A stretch of 35,268 nt of DNA from Limnohabitans sp. (GTDB taxonomy: Bacteria; Pseudomonadota; Gammaproteobacteria; Burkholderiales; Burkholderiaceae_C): assembly GCF_030158565.1 (NCBI RefSeq), contig NZ_JAOASQ010000055.1, positions 1 to 35,268 of the forward strand, written 5' to 3'. Position 1 is the first letter of the stretch. Each line of letters starts with the position of its first letter. The position numbers were made by a program, and so were the translations under genes. Of the stretch, positions 29,301-35,268 are shown in pieces. A model generated the notes under the pieces. That model saw nothing but the letters and a program-made list of their open reading frames with translations. It was not told where the DNA came from and made no database searches.

Positions 29301-29783
29301 GCGGATGGTGTAACGGATGTCCTGGTGCAGGCGCTGGTTGATCTGCACCAGAAAGTCGATGGTGCGTTGGCGCTTGCGGTCCATGCTGGCCAGGTATTTT
29401 TTGAACTTGGGCGTCTTGTTGTCCTTGACCAAATAAGACTGCAACTCCTCTTTGACCAGGTCCGCGTACTTGAACGGCACTTCTTCGGCCGAGGGCTCCA
29501 GAAAGAAGTCAAAGGGGTTGAACACGGCCATCTCGGTGACCACGTCCACCGTGACCTTGAACGAGGTGGTTTTTTTCGGGAAGACCAAGCGCGCCTGGTA
29601 ATTGGCAAAGGCGTCCTGCTGCCAGTTGATGAAGTGTTCTTCGGGTTCGACCTTGAGGCTGTAGCTCAGGATGCGGCTGCGGCTGTGCGGGGCCGGGCGC
29701 AGGCGGATGACTTGGGGCCCCAATTGAACCGGTCGGTCGTAGGTGTAATGGGTAACGTGGTGCAGGGCAACTTGTATCGACAT
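26364..29783 (-). CDS. DUF2126 transglutaminase-like protein
   Basis: This 1139-residue protein has an N-terminal bacterial transglutaminase beta domain (MSIQVALHHVTHYTYDRPVQ) and a transglutaminase core with C180 (SGSCRDSAW), H229 (DLHAWCEV) and D245 (GLDPTSG). A long DUF2126 region follows from about residue 330 (VRLTMGGEPTFVSTQDRDGAEWN), with GGGNHMVMG, NPLLASLILYW-like LLASLILYWHNHPSLSYLFSG and HTGTGGG segments. The architecture is that of COG4196/COG1305 proteins that lead ATP-grasp/alpha-E operons. The long upstream open frame beyond 29783 is antisense to comEC and was rejected. It is divergent from comEC and first in its operon. Confidence 0.92.
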   Translation of the reverse strand: MSIQVALHHVTHYTYDRPVQLGPQVIRLRPAPHSRSRILSYSLKVEPEEHFINWQQDAFANYQARLVFPKKTTSFKVTVDVVTEMAVFNPFDFFLEPSAEEVPFKYADLVKEELQSYLVKDNKTPKFKKYLASMDRKRQRTIDFLVQINQRLHQDIRYTIRMEPGVQTPEETLTLKSGSCRDSAWLLVQLFRHMNIAARFVSGYLIQLAPDVKSLDGPSGTEVDFTDLHAWCEVYLPGAGWVGLDPTSGLLAGEGHIPLACTPQPSAAAPIEGLMDKAEVEFSHEMKVTRIHESPRVTKPYTDEQWAEVQQLGEQVDAQLVAEDVRLTMGGEPTFVSTQDRDGAEWNTDALGPTKRGLATELVHKLRQQYGQGGFLHFGQGKWYPGEQLPRWALSIYWRADGTPCWQNPEVFADEREPQRYTSADALRFMEGLTAQLGLSSDTVLPGFEDTWYYLWRERRLPVNVDPFDARLDDEMERNRLRRVFSQGLDQAVGYVLPLQPVDTGNPALTAWQTGRWFVREERMYLMPGDSPMGWRLPLDSLPWAAPTDRWHQIEQDPFALRGALPAAPTLLQTRAPGMTAHSAASGAPGSAAVPAQPVSRFVSDPSVVRTALCVEVRDPNRANGPQAERDAEKKGDKSGVLYVFMPPLARLEDYLALVSAVEATALKLGLKIVMEGYPPPRDPRLKLLQVTPDPGVIEVNIHPAHNWTELVEHTEFLYQAAFETRLSAEKFMTDGRHTGTGGGNHMVMGGATPADSPFLRRPELLASLILYWHNHPSLSYLFSGMFIGPTSQAPRVDEARNDQVYELEIALREIIRNRQKYGADMPPWLVDRTLRNILVDVTGNTHRSEFCIDKMYSPDSSTGRLGLLELRAFEMPPHARMSIVQQLLLRALVARFWDAPYSAPVTRWGTELHDRFMLPHWIHKDFDDVLTELGDAGFHFDPSWFAPHFEFRFPLVGQLRVDGAVVTLRNALEPWHVMGEENGAGGTARYVDSSLERIEVHVTGINPSRHTVTVNGKPLPLQPTGVVGEYVASVRYKAWNPPSSLHPSIGVHAPLTVDLVDTWMKRSLGGCQYHVVHPGGRSYETFPVNAYEAESRRLARFFRMGHTPGAMKHVAALGPNATLHASPEFPYTLDLRKA

Positions 29784-29960
29784 ATCTTTAAAAGCGCAAC
29801 AGGGGCTGCACGCATGACAAATGCAGCTTGGGCTTTTTAAACTAGCAAGACACGCGCCAGCCCAGAGATTGGCGACCCCAACAGCCAATCCAGGGAGGCT
29901 GAAGATGTCATGCTTGCCCAGCAGGCCCAAGCGCAGCGTTGCCCGCCATGAGGCCGCGCC
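29784..29960. other. Divergent intergenic region between DUF2126 and comEC genes
   Basis: This 177-bp gap must hold leftward promoters for the transglutaminase/ATP-grasp operon and rightward ones for comEC. No consensus promoter, RNA gene or operator stood out by eye. An AGG at 29951-29953 sits 7 bases before the comEC ATG. Confidence 0.4.
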
Positions 29961-32567
29961 ATGATGTCCTTGCGTTGGGCGCAGGGTTTGGCACCGGCCT
30001 TGCTGGCCTGGTGCGCCGGGGTGGCCTTGCAGCTTCAGCAAAGCCAGCTGTGGTCCGCACCTGTCTATGGCGCCATGGGGGTTCTGGCTTTGGCGGGCTT
30101 GTGCTGGCCTGCTTGGCGGCGCATGCCTGCGTTCATCGGTGTGTGTTTGACGTGTGCGCTGTTGTCTTTTGCCTGCACGGCTTGGCATGCGCTGTGGAAG
30201 CTGCCATCGATTGCCCCCGAACTGGAAGGTCAGGATCTGGAGCTGGTGGGTGTGGTGCAGGCCATGCCGCACAAGCAGGACATGGGCTGGCGTTTTCGTT
30301 TTCGGGTCGAGTCGGCCTGGCGCGGGCAGGGGGCTGCACGGCAGCAAGTGCCAGTGCCCGAGCAGATTTATCTGGGCTGGTATGGGCAGGACGGCGTGAC
30401 CGACAGCGGCTGGAACCTGTCGCCCCTGCCCGAGCCCGTGCAGGCCGGTGAGCGCTGGCGCTTGCGGGCACGCCTGAAAGCGCCACACGGCAACCTGAAC
30501 CCGCGCGGTTTTGACTACGAGCTGTGGCTTTGGGAGCAGGGCATCCGTGCCACCGGTGTGGTGCGTGCCGGGCCGGGCCAGCCTGCGCCAGAGCGCCTGG
30601 GGCAGACTGGGTCGCACCCGGTGGAGTGGTGGCGGCAGTCGGTGCGCGATCGTTTGCAGACGCGGCTCGGTGCGGTGGCGGACGCCGGTGTCGCTGCCGA
30701 CGGCGCTGGGCGCGCCCCCAATGTGGCGGGCATCGTGGTGGCCTTGGTCACAGGCGATCAAGCCGCCATTGACCGCAGCGACTGGGATGTGTTTCGGGCC
30801 ACCGGGGTGGCGCACCTGATGAGCATTTCCGGCCTGCATGTGACCATGTTTGCCTGGCTCGCCGCCATGACGGTGGGCTGGTGCTGGCGCCGGTCGGCGC
30901 TGTGGGGGTTTCGCGGCGCTTTGCGCTGGCCTGCGCCGCAGGTGGGGGCTTTGGCGGGGCTGGCTTTGGCGCTTGTGTATGCCTTGTTCAGCGGCTGGGG
31001 TGTGCCGGCGCAGCGCACGGTCTGGATGCTCGGTGTGGTGGTGCTTTTGCGCCTGTCGGCCAGGCAATGGTCTGCCACGCTGGTGTGCCTGTTGGCGGCG
31101 GCAGTCGTCTTGACGCTCGACCCTTGGGCGCTGCTGCAGCCAGGCTTTTGGCTGAGCTTTGTGGCGGTGGCCGTGCTGGTGTGGACCGATGAACGCTGGC
31201 CGGGCGCACCGATGCAGGATGCTGCGCAGGAGGCGACACAGGTGCATCCTGACCCCAGCACCAAGTCGGGGCTGGTGCACCGCTTGCGTGCCCTGTGCCT
31301 TGCACGTTTTCATGCAAAAGGTGGCGCCTTGCAGGGCGAATGGCGGGGTCAGTCGTGGCGCCATGTTGCGGGCCGCATCTGGGGTTTGTGGCGCGAGCAA
31401 TCGGTGGTCACGCTGGCGCTGGCACCTTTGTGTTTGCTGTTCTTTGGGCAGGTCTCGGTGGTGGGCCTGCTGGCCAATCTGGTGGCCATTCCGTGGGTGA
31501 GTTTTGTGGTCACGCCGCTGGCCATGCTGGGCGTGGTTTGGTCGGGTTGGGCGGTGCTGGCCGCTTGGTCGCTCAAGCCTTTGACCGCTTTGCTGGTCTG
31601 GATGGCCAGTTGGCCGCTCGCCAGTGTGAGCCTGGCTTGGCCGCCTTGGGGGTTTGCGGTCTTGGCGCTGTTGGCGGCGCTGTTGTGGGTGTCGCGCTGG
31701 CCCTTGTCCTGGAAGCTGGCGAGCCTGCCCTTGCTGTGGCCCGCACTGTTTTGGACGGCGCCGCGCCCACCTCTGGGTACTTTTGAATTGCTTATCACCG
31801 ATGTGGGGCAGGGCAATGCTGTTTTGGTGCGCACGGCGCGCCACAGTCTGCTCTACGACGCGGGGCCGCGCTATTCGCCCGAAAGCGATGCCGGTCACCG
31901 CGTGCTGGTGCCGCTGCTGGCACAGACGGCCGAGCGGCTGGATGTGCTGATGCTCAGCCACCGCGACACCGACCACACGGGCGGCGCGCCAGCGGTATTG
32001 GCCATGCAGCCGCAGGTCGCGCTGTGGTCATCGCTGGAAGCCGGGCACCCCTTGCATGCGCTGGCCGCCAGCTCGCAGCCTTGCCACCGTGGCCAAGCTT
32101 GGGTCTGGGACGGTGTGCGTTTCGAGGTGCTGCACCCCACGGCGGCGCCCCAGCTGCCGCCGGACAAGCCGATCAAGCCCAATGCGCTCAGCTGCGTCTT
32201 GCGCATCAGCGATGGCCTGCGTTCGGTCTTGCTTGCGGGTGACATTGAAGCGCCGCAAGAACAAGCCTTGGTGGCGGCAGGGCTGGCGCCGGTCGATCTG
32301 CTGCTGGTGCCGCACCACGGCAGCAAGACCTCTTCGACACCCGAGTTTTTGCAGGCCTTGAGCCCTAAGCTGGCGCTGGTGCAAGCGGGCTACCGCAACC
32401 GCTTTGGCCACCCGGCACCTGCGGTGCTGGCCCGTTATGAAGGCCTGCGCATCCGCGTGGTGGACAGCGTGCACTGCGGCGCAGCCACCTGGCGCAGCGA
32501 TGCACCCAAACAGCTGGTGTGCGAGCGCGAGCGCTCGCGCCGCTATTGGCACCACGCAGCGCCTTGA
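29961..32567 (+). CDS. comEC: DNA internalisation competence protein ComEC/Rec2
   Basis: This 868-residue inner-membrane channel passes single-stranded DNA into the cytoplasm during natural transformation. The order is an N-terminal membrane/DUF4131 region (residues 1 to about 200), the Competence domain with the hallmark HLMSISGLHVTMFAWLAA (about 285-305), many membrane segments, and a C-terminal metallo-beta-lactamase domain from about 610. The latter has DVGQGNAVLV, SHRDTDHTGG (about 665-674), LLAGDIE and VPHHGSKTSS, so the metal site is intact. A second Met follows the first immediately. The gene separates the two ATP-grasp/alpha-E sets; no functional link is known. Full length and no disruption suggest it is active. 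Confidence 0.93.
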   Translation: MMSLRWAQGLAPALLAWCAGVALQLQQSQLWSAPVYGAMGVLALAGLCWPAWRRMPAFIGVCLTCALLSFACTAWHALWKLPSIAPELEGQDLELVGVVQAMPHKQDMGWRFRFRVESAWRGQGAARQQVPVPEQIYLGWYGQDGVTDSGWNLSPLPEPVQAGERWRLRARLKAPHGNLNPRGFDYELWLWEQGIRATGVVRAGPGQPAPERLGQTGSHPVEWWRQSVRDRLQTRLGAVADAGVAADGAGRAPNVAGIVVALVTGDQAAIDRSDWDVFRATGVAHLMSISGLHVTMFAWLAAMTVGWCWRRSALWGFRGALRWPAPQVGALAGLALALVYALFSGWGVPAQRTVWMLGVVVLLRLSARQWSATLVCLLAAAVVLTLDPWALLQPGFWLSFVAVAVLVWTDERWPGAPMQDAAQEATQVHPDPSTKSGLVHRLRALCLARFHAKGGALQGEWRGQSWRHVAGRIWGLWREQSVVTLALAPLCLLFFGQVSVVGLLANLVAIPWVSFVVTPLAMLGVVWSGWAVLAAWSLKPLTALLVWMASWPLASVSLAWPPWGFAVLALLAALLWVSRWPLSWKLASLPLLWPALFWTAPRPPLGTFELLITDVGQGNAVLVRTARHSLLYDAGPRYSPESDAGHRVLVPLLAQTAERLDVLMLSHRDTDHTGGAPAVLAMQPQVALWSSLEAGHPLHALAASSQPCHRGQAWVWDGVRFEVLHPTAAPQLPPDKPIKPNALSCVLRISDGLRSVLLAGDIEAPQEQALVAAGLAPVDLLLVPHHGSKTSSTPEFLQALSPKLALVQAGYRNRFGHPAPAVLARYEGLRIRVVDSVHCGAATWRSDAPKQLVCERERSRRYWHHAAP

Positions 32568-32611
32568 CCGCCGTCAATCGAAGTGGGTACGCATCTTGCT
32601 AACCTGTGTGC

Positions 32612-32616
32612 AGGAG
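32612..32616 (+). promoter_or_regulatory. Ribosome binding site of the ATP-grasp gene
   Basis: AGGAG lies 9 bases before the ATG at 32626. It is one of the clearest Shine-Dalgarno sequences in the window and fixes that start. Confidence 0.6.
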
Positions 32617-32625
32617 TAAGAAGCT

Positions 32626-34077
32626 ATGCGCCAATTTGATGAGATGTACAGCCGCCTGCCTGCATCAGGCGATGCGGGCGAGGTGAGAAAACACTACGAG
32701 GCCTATGCCCGTTGGTTGCAGGCGCAAGATCCCCGGACCATGGCCGCTCGCCGTGAAGAGGCCGAGATGATTTTCCGCCGTGTCGGCATCACCTTTGCCG
32801 TCTACGGCGACAAGGACGAAGACGGCTCGGGCACAGAGCGCCTGATCCCCTTTGACCTGATCCCCCGCGTGATCGCCGCCCAGGAGTGGAAAAGCATGGA
32901 GGCCGGTCTGGTGCAGCGCGTCACGGCCCTCAACCGTTTCATCCACGACGTGTACCACGACCAGGACATCTTGAAGGCCGGGGTGATCCCCCGCGAGCAG
33001 ATCGAAAACAACGCGCAGTTTCGCCCCGAGATGGTCGGTGTGGATGTGCCCAACAACATCTATTCGCACATCAGCGGCATCGACATCGTGCGTGCCCCCG
33101 ACAGTGCAGGCAACGGCGAGTACTACGTGCTCGAAGACAACCTGCGCGTGCCCAGCGGCGTGAGCTACATGCTCGAAGACCGCAAGATGATGATGCGGCT
33201 CTTCCCCGAGCTCTTCGGTGAGAACCGCGTGGCCCCCGTGGCCCACTACCCCGACCTGCTGCTGGAAACCCTGCGCGCGGTGAGCCCGGCCACCACGGCC
33301 GAGCCCACGGTGGTGGTGCTCACGCCCGGCATGTACAACAGCGCCTACTTCGAACACGCCTTCCTCGCGCAGCAGATGGGCATCGAGCTGGTGGAGGGCC
33401 AAGACCTCTTCGTCAAGGACAACTTCGTCTACATGCGCACCACGCGCGGCCCCAAGCGGGTGGACGTGATCTACCGCCGGGTGGACGACGACTTTTTGGA
33501 CCCCAACGTGTTCCGCCCCACCTCCACTTTGGGCTGCGCGGGCCTGATGGAGGCCTACAAAGCTGGTCATGTGGCGATCTGCAACGCGGTGGGCACGGGC
33601 GTGGCCGACGACAAGTCGATCTACCCCTATGTGCCCGACATGATCAAGTTCTATCTGGGCGAGGAACCCATCCTCAAAAACGTGCCGACTTTTCAGTGCC
33701 GCAAGCCCGACGACCTGCAATACACCTTGGCCAACCTCAAAGACCTGGTGGTCAAGGAAGTGCACGGCGCAGGCGGCTACGGCATGTTGGTCGGTCCGGC
33801 CTCGACCAAAGAAGAGATCGAGCGCTTTCGCGGTGCGCTGCTGGCCAACCCCGAGGGCTACATCGCGCAGCCCACGCTCAGCCTGTCGAGCTGCCCGACC
33901 TTTGTGGACAGCGGCATCGCCCCGCGCCACATCGACCTGCGCCCCTTTGTGCTGAGTGGCCGCACGGTGCAGATGGTGCCCGGGGGCCTGACGCGCGTGG
34001 CGCTGAAAGAAGGCTCTTTGGTGGTCAACAGCAGCCAAGGCGGCGGCACCAAAGACACCTGGATATTGCAGGACTGA
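32626..34077 (+). CDS. Circularly permuted ATP-grasp type 2 protein
   Basis: This 483-residue stand-alone COG2308 protein opens MRQFDEMYSRLPASGDAGEVRKHYEAYARW. Characteristic stretches are YYVLEDNLRVPSGVSYMLEDR, VLTPGMYNSAYFEHAFLAQQMG, YRRVDDDFLDPNVFRP, LKDLVVKEVHGAGGYGMLVG and DLRPFVLSGRTVQMVPGGLTRVA. These are ATP-grasp nucleotide and metal-binding regions in permuted order. The family is a predicted peptide ligase with unknown product. It is paralogous to the N-terminal half of the fusion protein at 23530-26349. It is followed after about 100 bp of repeat DNA by an alpha-E gene. Length is normal for the family. Confidence 0.93.
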   Translation: MRQFDEMYSRLPASGDAGEVRKHYEAYARWLQAQDPRTMAARREEAEMIFRRVGITFAVYGDKDEDGSGTERLIPFDLIPRVIAAQEWKSMEAGLVQRVTALNRFIHDVYHDQDILKAGVIPREQIENNAQFRPEMVGVDVPNNIYSHISGIDIVRAPDSAGNGEYYVLEDNLRVPSGVSYMLEDRKMMMRLFPELFGENRVAPVAHYPDLLLETLRAVSPATTAEPTVVVLTPGMYNSAYFEHAFLAQQMGIELVEGQDLFVKDNFVYMRTTRGPKRVDVIYRRVDDDFLDPNVFRPTSTLGCAGLMEAYKAGHVAICNAVGTGVADDKSIYPYVPDMIKFYLGEEPILKNVPTFQCRKPDDLQYTLANLKDLVVKEVHGAGGYGMLVGPASTKEEIERFRGALLANPEGYIAQPTLSLSSCPTFVDSGIAPRHIDLRPFVLSGRTVQMVPGGLTRVALKEGSLVVNSSQGGGTKDTWILQD

Positions 34078-34108
34078 TTTCACCCCCTGTCCTGATTTCA
34101 CCCCTGTC
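34074..34108. repeat. Short tandem duplication at the ATP-grasp stop codon
   Basis: CTGATTTCACCCCCTGTC (34074-34091) is followed directly by CTGATTTCACCCCTGTC (34092-34108). The duplicated unit includes the TGA stop codon of the ATP-grasp gene in its first copy. It borders the dispersed repeat at 34105-34160 and looks like a small slippage or insertion scar. Confidence 0.7.
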
Positions 34109-34160
34109 ATCCTCGGGCTTGACCCGAGGATCCACGGATACCCGACCCGTCGGGCATGAC
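34105..34160. repeat. Palindromic dispersed repeat between ATP-grasp and alpha-E genes
   Basis: The element begins TGTCAT and ends ATGAC, giving short terminal inverted arms. Inside, ATCCTCGGG, loop CTTGA and CCCGAGGAT (34109-34131) form a 9-bp perfect stem. A second stem, CCCGAC-CC-GTCGGG, lies at 34141-34154. The TCATCCTCGGGCTTGACC motif is widespread between genes in proteobacteria. In mRNA the stems could separate expression of the two flanking genes. Confidence 0.75.
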
Positions 34161-34176
34161 ACACCAAGGAAAAAAT

Positions 34177-35154
34177 ATGCTGAGCCGCACCGCCGACCAC
34201 CTCTTCTGGATGTCCCGCTACATGGAGCGGGCCGAGAACACGGCCCGCATGCTCAATGTGAGCTACGAGACCTCCCTCTTGCCGCAGTCCGCCGCCGCCG
34301 TGGAAGCCGGTTGGGAAGGCATCTTGTCGATCAGCGAACTGCTGCCCGCTTACCTGGCGCTGTACAAAAACATCACGCCCCGCGATGTGATGGCGTTCAT
34401 GGTCAAGGATGTGGACAACCCCTCATCCATCATCTCGTGCCTGCGGGCGGCCCGCGAGAACGCTCGCGCTGTGCGCGGCACGCTGACCACCGAGGTCTGG
34501 GAGACGCAAAACCAGACTTGGCTCGAAGTCAACCGCATGCTCAAAAGCGGCGAGTTCGAACGCGACCCGGGCCAGTTTTTCGAGTGGGTGAAGTTCCGCT
34601 CGCACCTGTCACGCGGCGTGACGGTGGGCACCATGCTGATGGACGAGTCGCTGTACTTCATGCGCATGGGCACCTTCCTGGAGCGGGCCGACAACACGGC
34701 GCGTTTGGTGGATGTGAAGTTCCACGCCATGAACAACGACTTTTTTGGTGCGCCGCAATACAACACATCGGGTGCAGAAAGCACGCAGGAATACGACTTC
34801 TACCACTGGAGCGCCATCTTGCGCAGCGTCAGCGGCTTCGAGGTCTACCGCAAGGTCTACCGCGATGTGATCCGCCCCGAGCGCGTGGCCGAGTTGCTGA
34901 TCTTGCGCCCCGACATGCCACGCTCGCTGCACGCCAGCCTGAACGAAGTCTTGTCGAATCTGAAGCTGGTGGCACATGACCCGGACAGTGACACCCTGCG
35001 CGATGCCGGGCGCTTGTTGTCCGAGCTGGCCTTTGGCCGCATCGATGAGATTTTGGCGACCGGCTTGCACGCTTATTTGACGCAGTTCCTGGACCGCGTG
35101 AATGTGCTGGGTGGCCGCATCAGCCGAGAGTTCTTGATGCCGTCTGCGGCTTGA
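34177..35154 (+). CDS. Alpha-E domain protein
   Basis: This 325-residue all-helical COG2307 protein opens MLSRTADHLFWMSRYMERAENTARMLNVSYE, the family signature. A second, similar arginine-rich segment FMRMGTFLERADNTARLVDVKFH appears at about residues 165-187. Alpha-E proteins occur almost only next to or fused to circularly permuted ATP-grasp proteins; their biochemical role is unknown. The start was placed at the ATG preceded by AAGGA (34166-34170) at 6 bases; an upstream ATG would add seven residues with no family support. It is paralogous to the C-terminal part of the fusion at 23530-26349. The usual next genes, a transglutaminase and Anbu, would lie beyond the right edge. Confidence 0.92.
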   Translation: MLSRTADHLFWMSRYMERAENTARMLNVSYETSLLPQSAAAVEAGWEGILSISELLPAYLALYKNITPRDVMAFMVKDVDNPSSIISCLRAARENARAVRGTLTTEVWETQNQTWLEVNRMLKSGEFERDPGQFFEWVKFRSHLSRGVTVGTMLMDESLYFMRMGTFLERADNTARLVDVKFHAMNNDFFGAPQYNTSGAESTQEYDFYHWSAILRSVSGFEVYRKVYRDVIRPERVAELLILRPDMPRSLHASLNEVLSNLKLVAHDPDSDTLRDAGRLLSELAFGRIDEILATGLHAYLTQFLDRVNVLGGRISREFLMPSAA

Positions 35155-35213
35155 ACCGTCATTCCCCTGGAGATCCTGCCACCACGAATGAGCGCAGGTC
35201 ATCCCGAACACAA

Positions 35214-35268
35214 GCATGTCATCCCAAGCCAGGCATGTCATCCCGGGCCAGGCATGTCATCCCAAACC
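35214..35268. repeat. 19-bp tandem repeat array, cut by window edge
   Basis: GCATGTCATCCCAAGCCAG (35214-35232), GCATGTCATCCCGGGCCAG (35233-35251) and a third partial unit (35252-35268) form a direct tandem array with period 19. A degenerate unit containing GGTCATCCCGAACA lies just before it. There are no spacers, so it is not CRISPR. The GTCATCCC core resembles the start of common dispersed repeats, suggesting local amplification of one. Confidence 0.85.

Noticed and set aside
29784..31976. Upstream extension of the DUF2126 frame to 1870 residues
   Set aside because: The extra 731 residues are antisense to comEC and low-complexity; family homology begins at MSIQVALHH, 29783.
32665..34200. 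511-codon open frame on the minus strand
   Set aside because: It is antisense to the ATP-grasp gene, His/Val-rich with no domain, while the plus-strand frame has a clear family match and ribosome binding site.
35214..35268. CRISPR array
   Set aside because: Units are directly contiguous at 19 bp with no spacers, and no cas genes are nearby.

Overview
The window is about 35 kb of GC-rich DNA (roughly 60-65% by eye). Gene content and protein sequences look like a Burkholderiales beta-proteobacterium, most likely Comamonadaceae-like. This placement rests on family resemblance (ParC, FeoAB, LivFGMHK, ComEC) and is not backed by any search.

Layout. (1) 3-833: the 3' end of parC. (2) 863-6050: a defence/plasticity patch. 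It holds an AT-rich, HEPN-like orphan, an in-frame hsdM-hsdR chimera with no hsdS and an amber-truncated tail, and a ParE/RelE-Phd toxin-antitoxin pair. (3) 6250-8430: Fur-box-controlled feoA-feoB, followed by a DUF1275 membrane protein. (4) 9289-19597, minus strand: ten tightly packed genes that look like one catabolic operon. They encode a form-II molybdenum hydroxylase (large, [2Fe-2S] and FAD subunits, the last fused to a CoxG-like domain), a divergent DHDPS-family lyase, a 3-hydroxyanthranilate 3,4-dioxygenase and a complete Liv-type ABC importer. A divergent LysR gene (19706-20638) shares with it an intergenic region carrying an 8-bp palindrome. (5) 20640-22526, minus strand: DUF1993, a flavin reductase-like protein, a small lipoprotein and a RidA-family protein. 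(6) 22618-35154: two sets of the uncharacterised transglutaminase / circularly permuted ATP-grasp / alpha-E module, on opposite strands on either side of comEC.

How the genes work together. Region 4 would import a solute, hydroxylate it with a molybdenum enzyme, open a 2-aminophenol-type ring and process the product; the substrate is not evident. Region 6 encodes the peptide-ligase and peptidase-like proteins that comparative genomics has linked to unknown peptide synthesis or tagging, often beside the proteasome-like protein Anbu. No Anbu gene lies within the window.

Dispersed repeats are notable. Three copies of a short palindromic repeat lie in frame inside the ATP-grasp/alpha-E fusion gene. 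Another repeat separates the second ATP-grasp and alpha-E genes, and a 19-bp tandem array runs off the right edge. No rRNA, tRNA, CRISPR array or insertion sequence was seen. No stretch longer than 300 bases lacks a gene.
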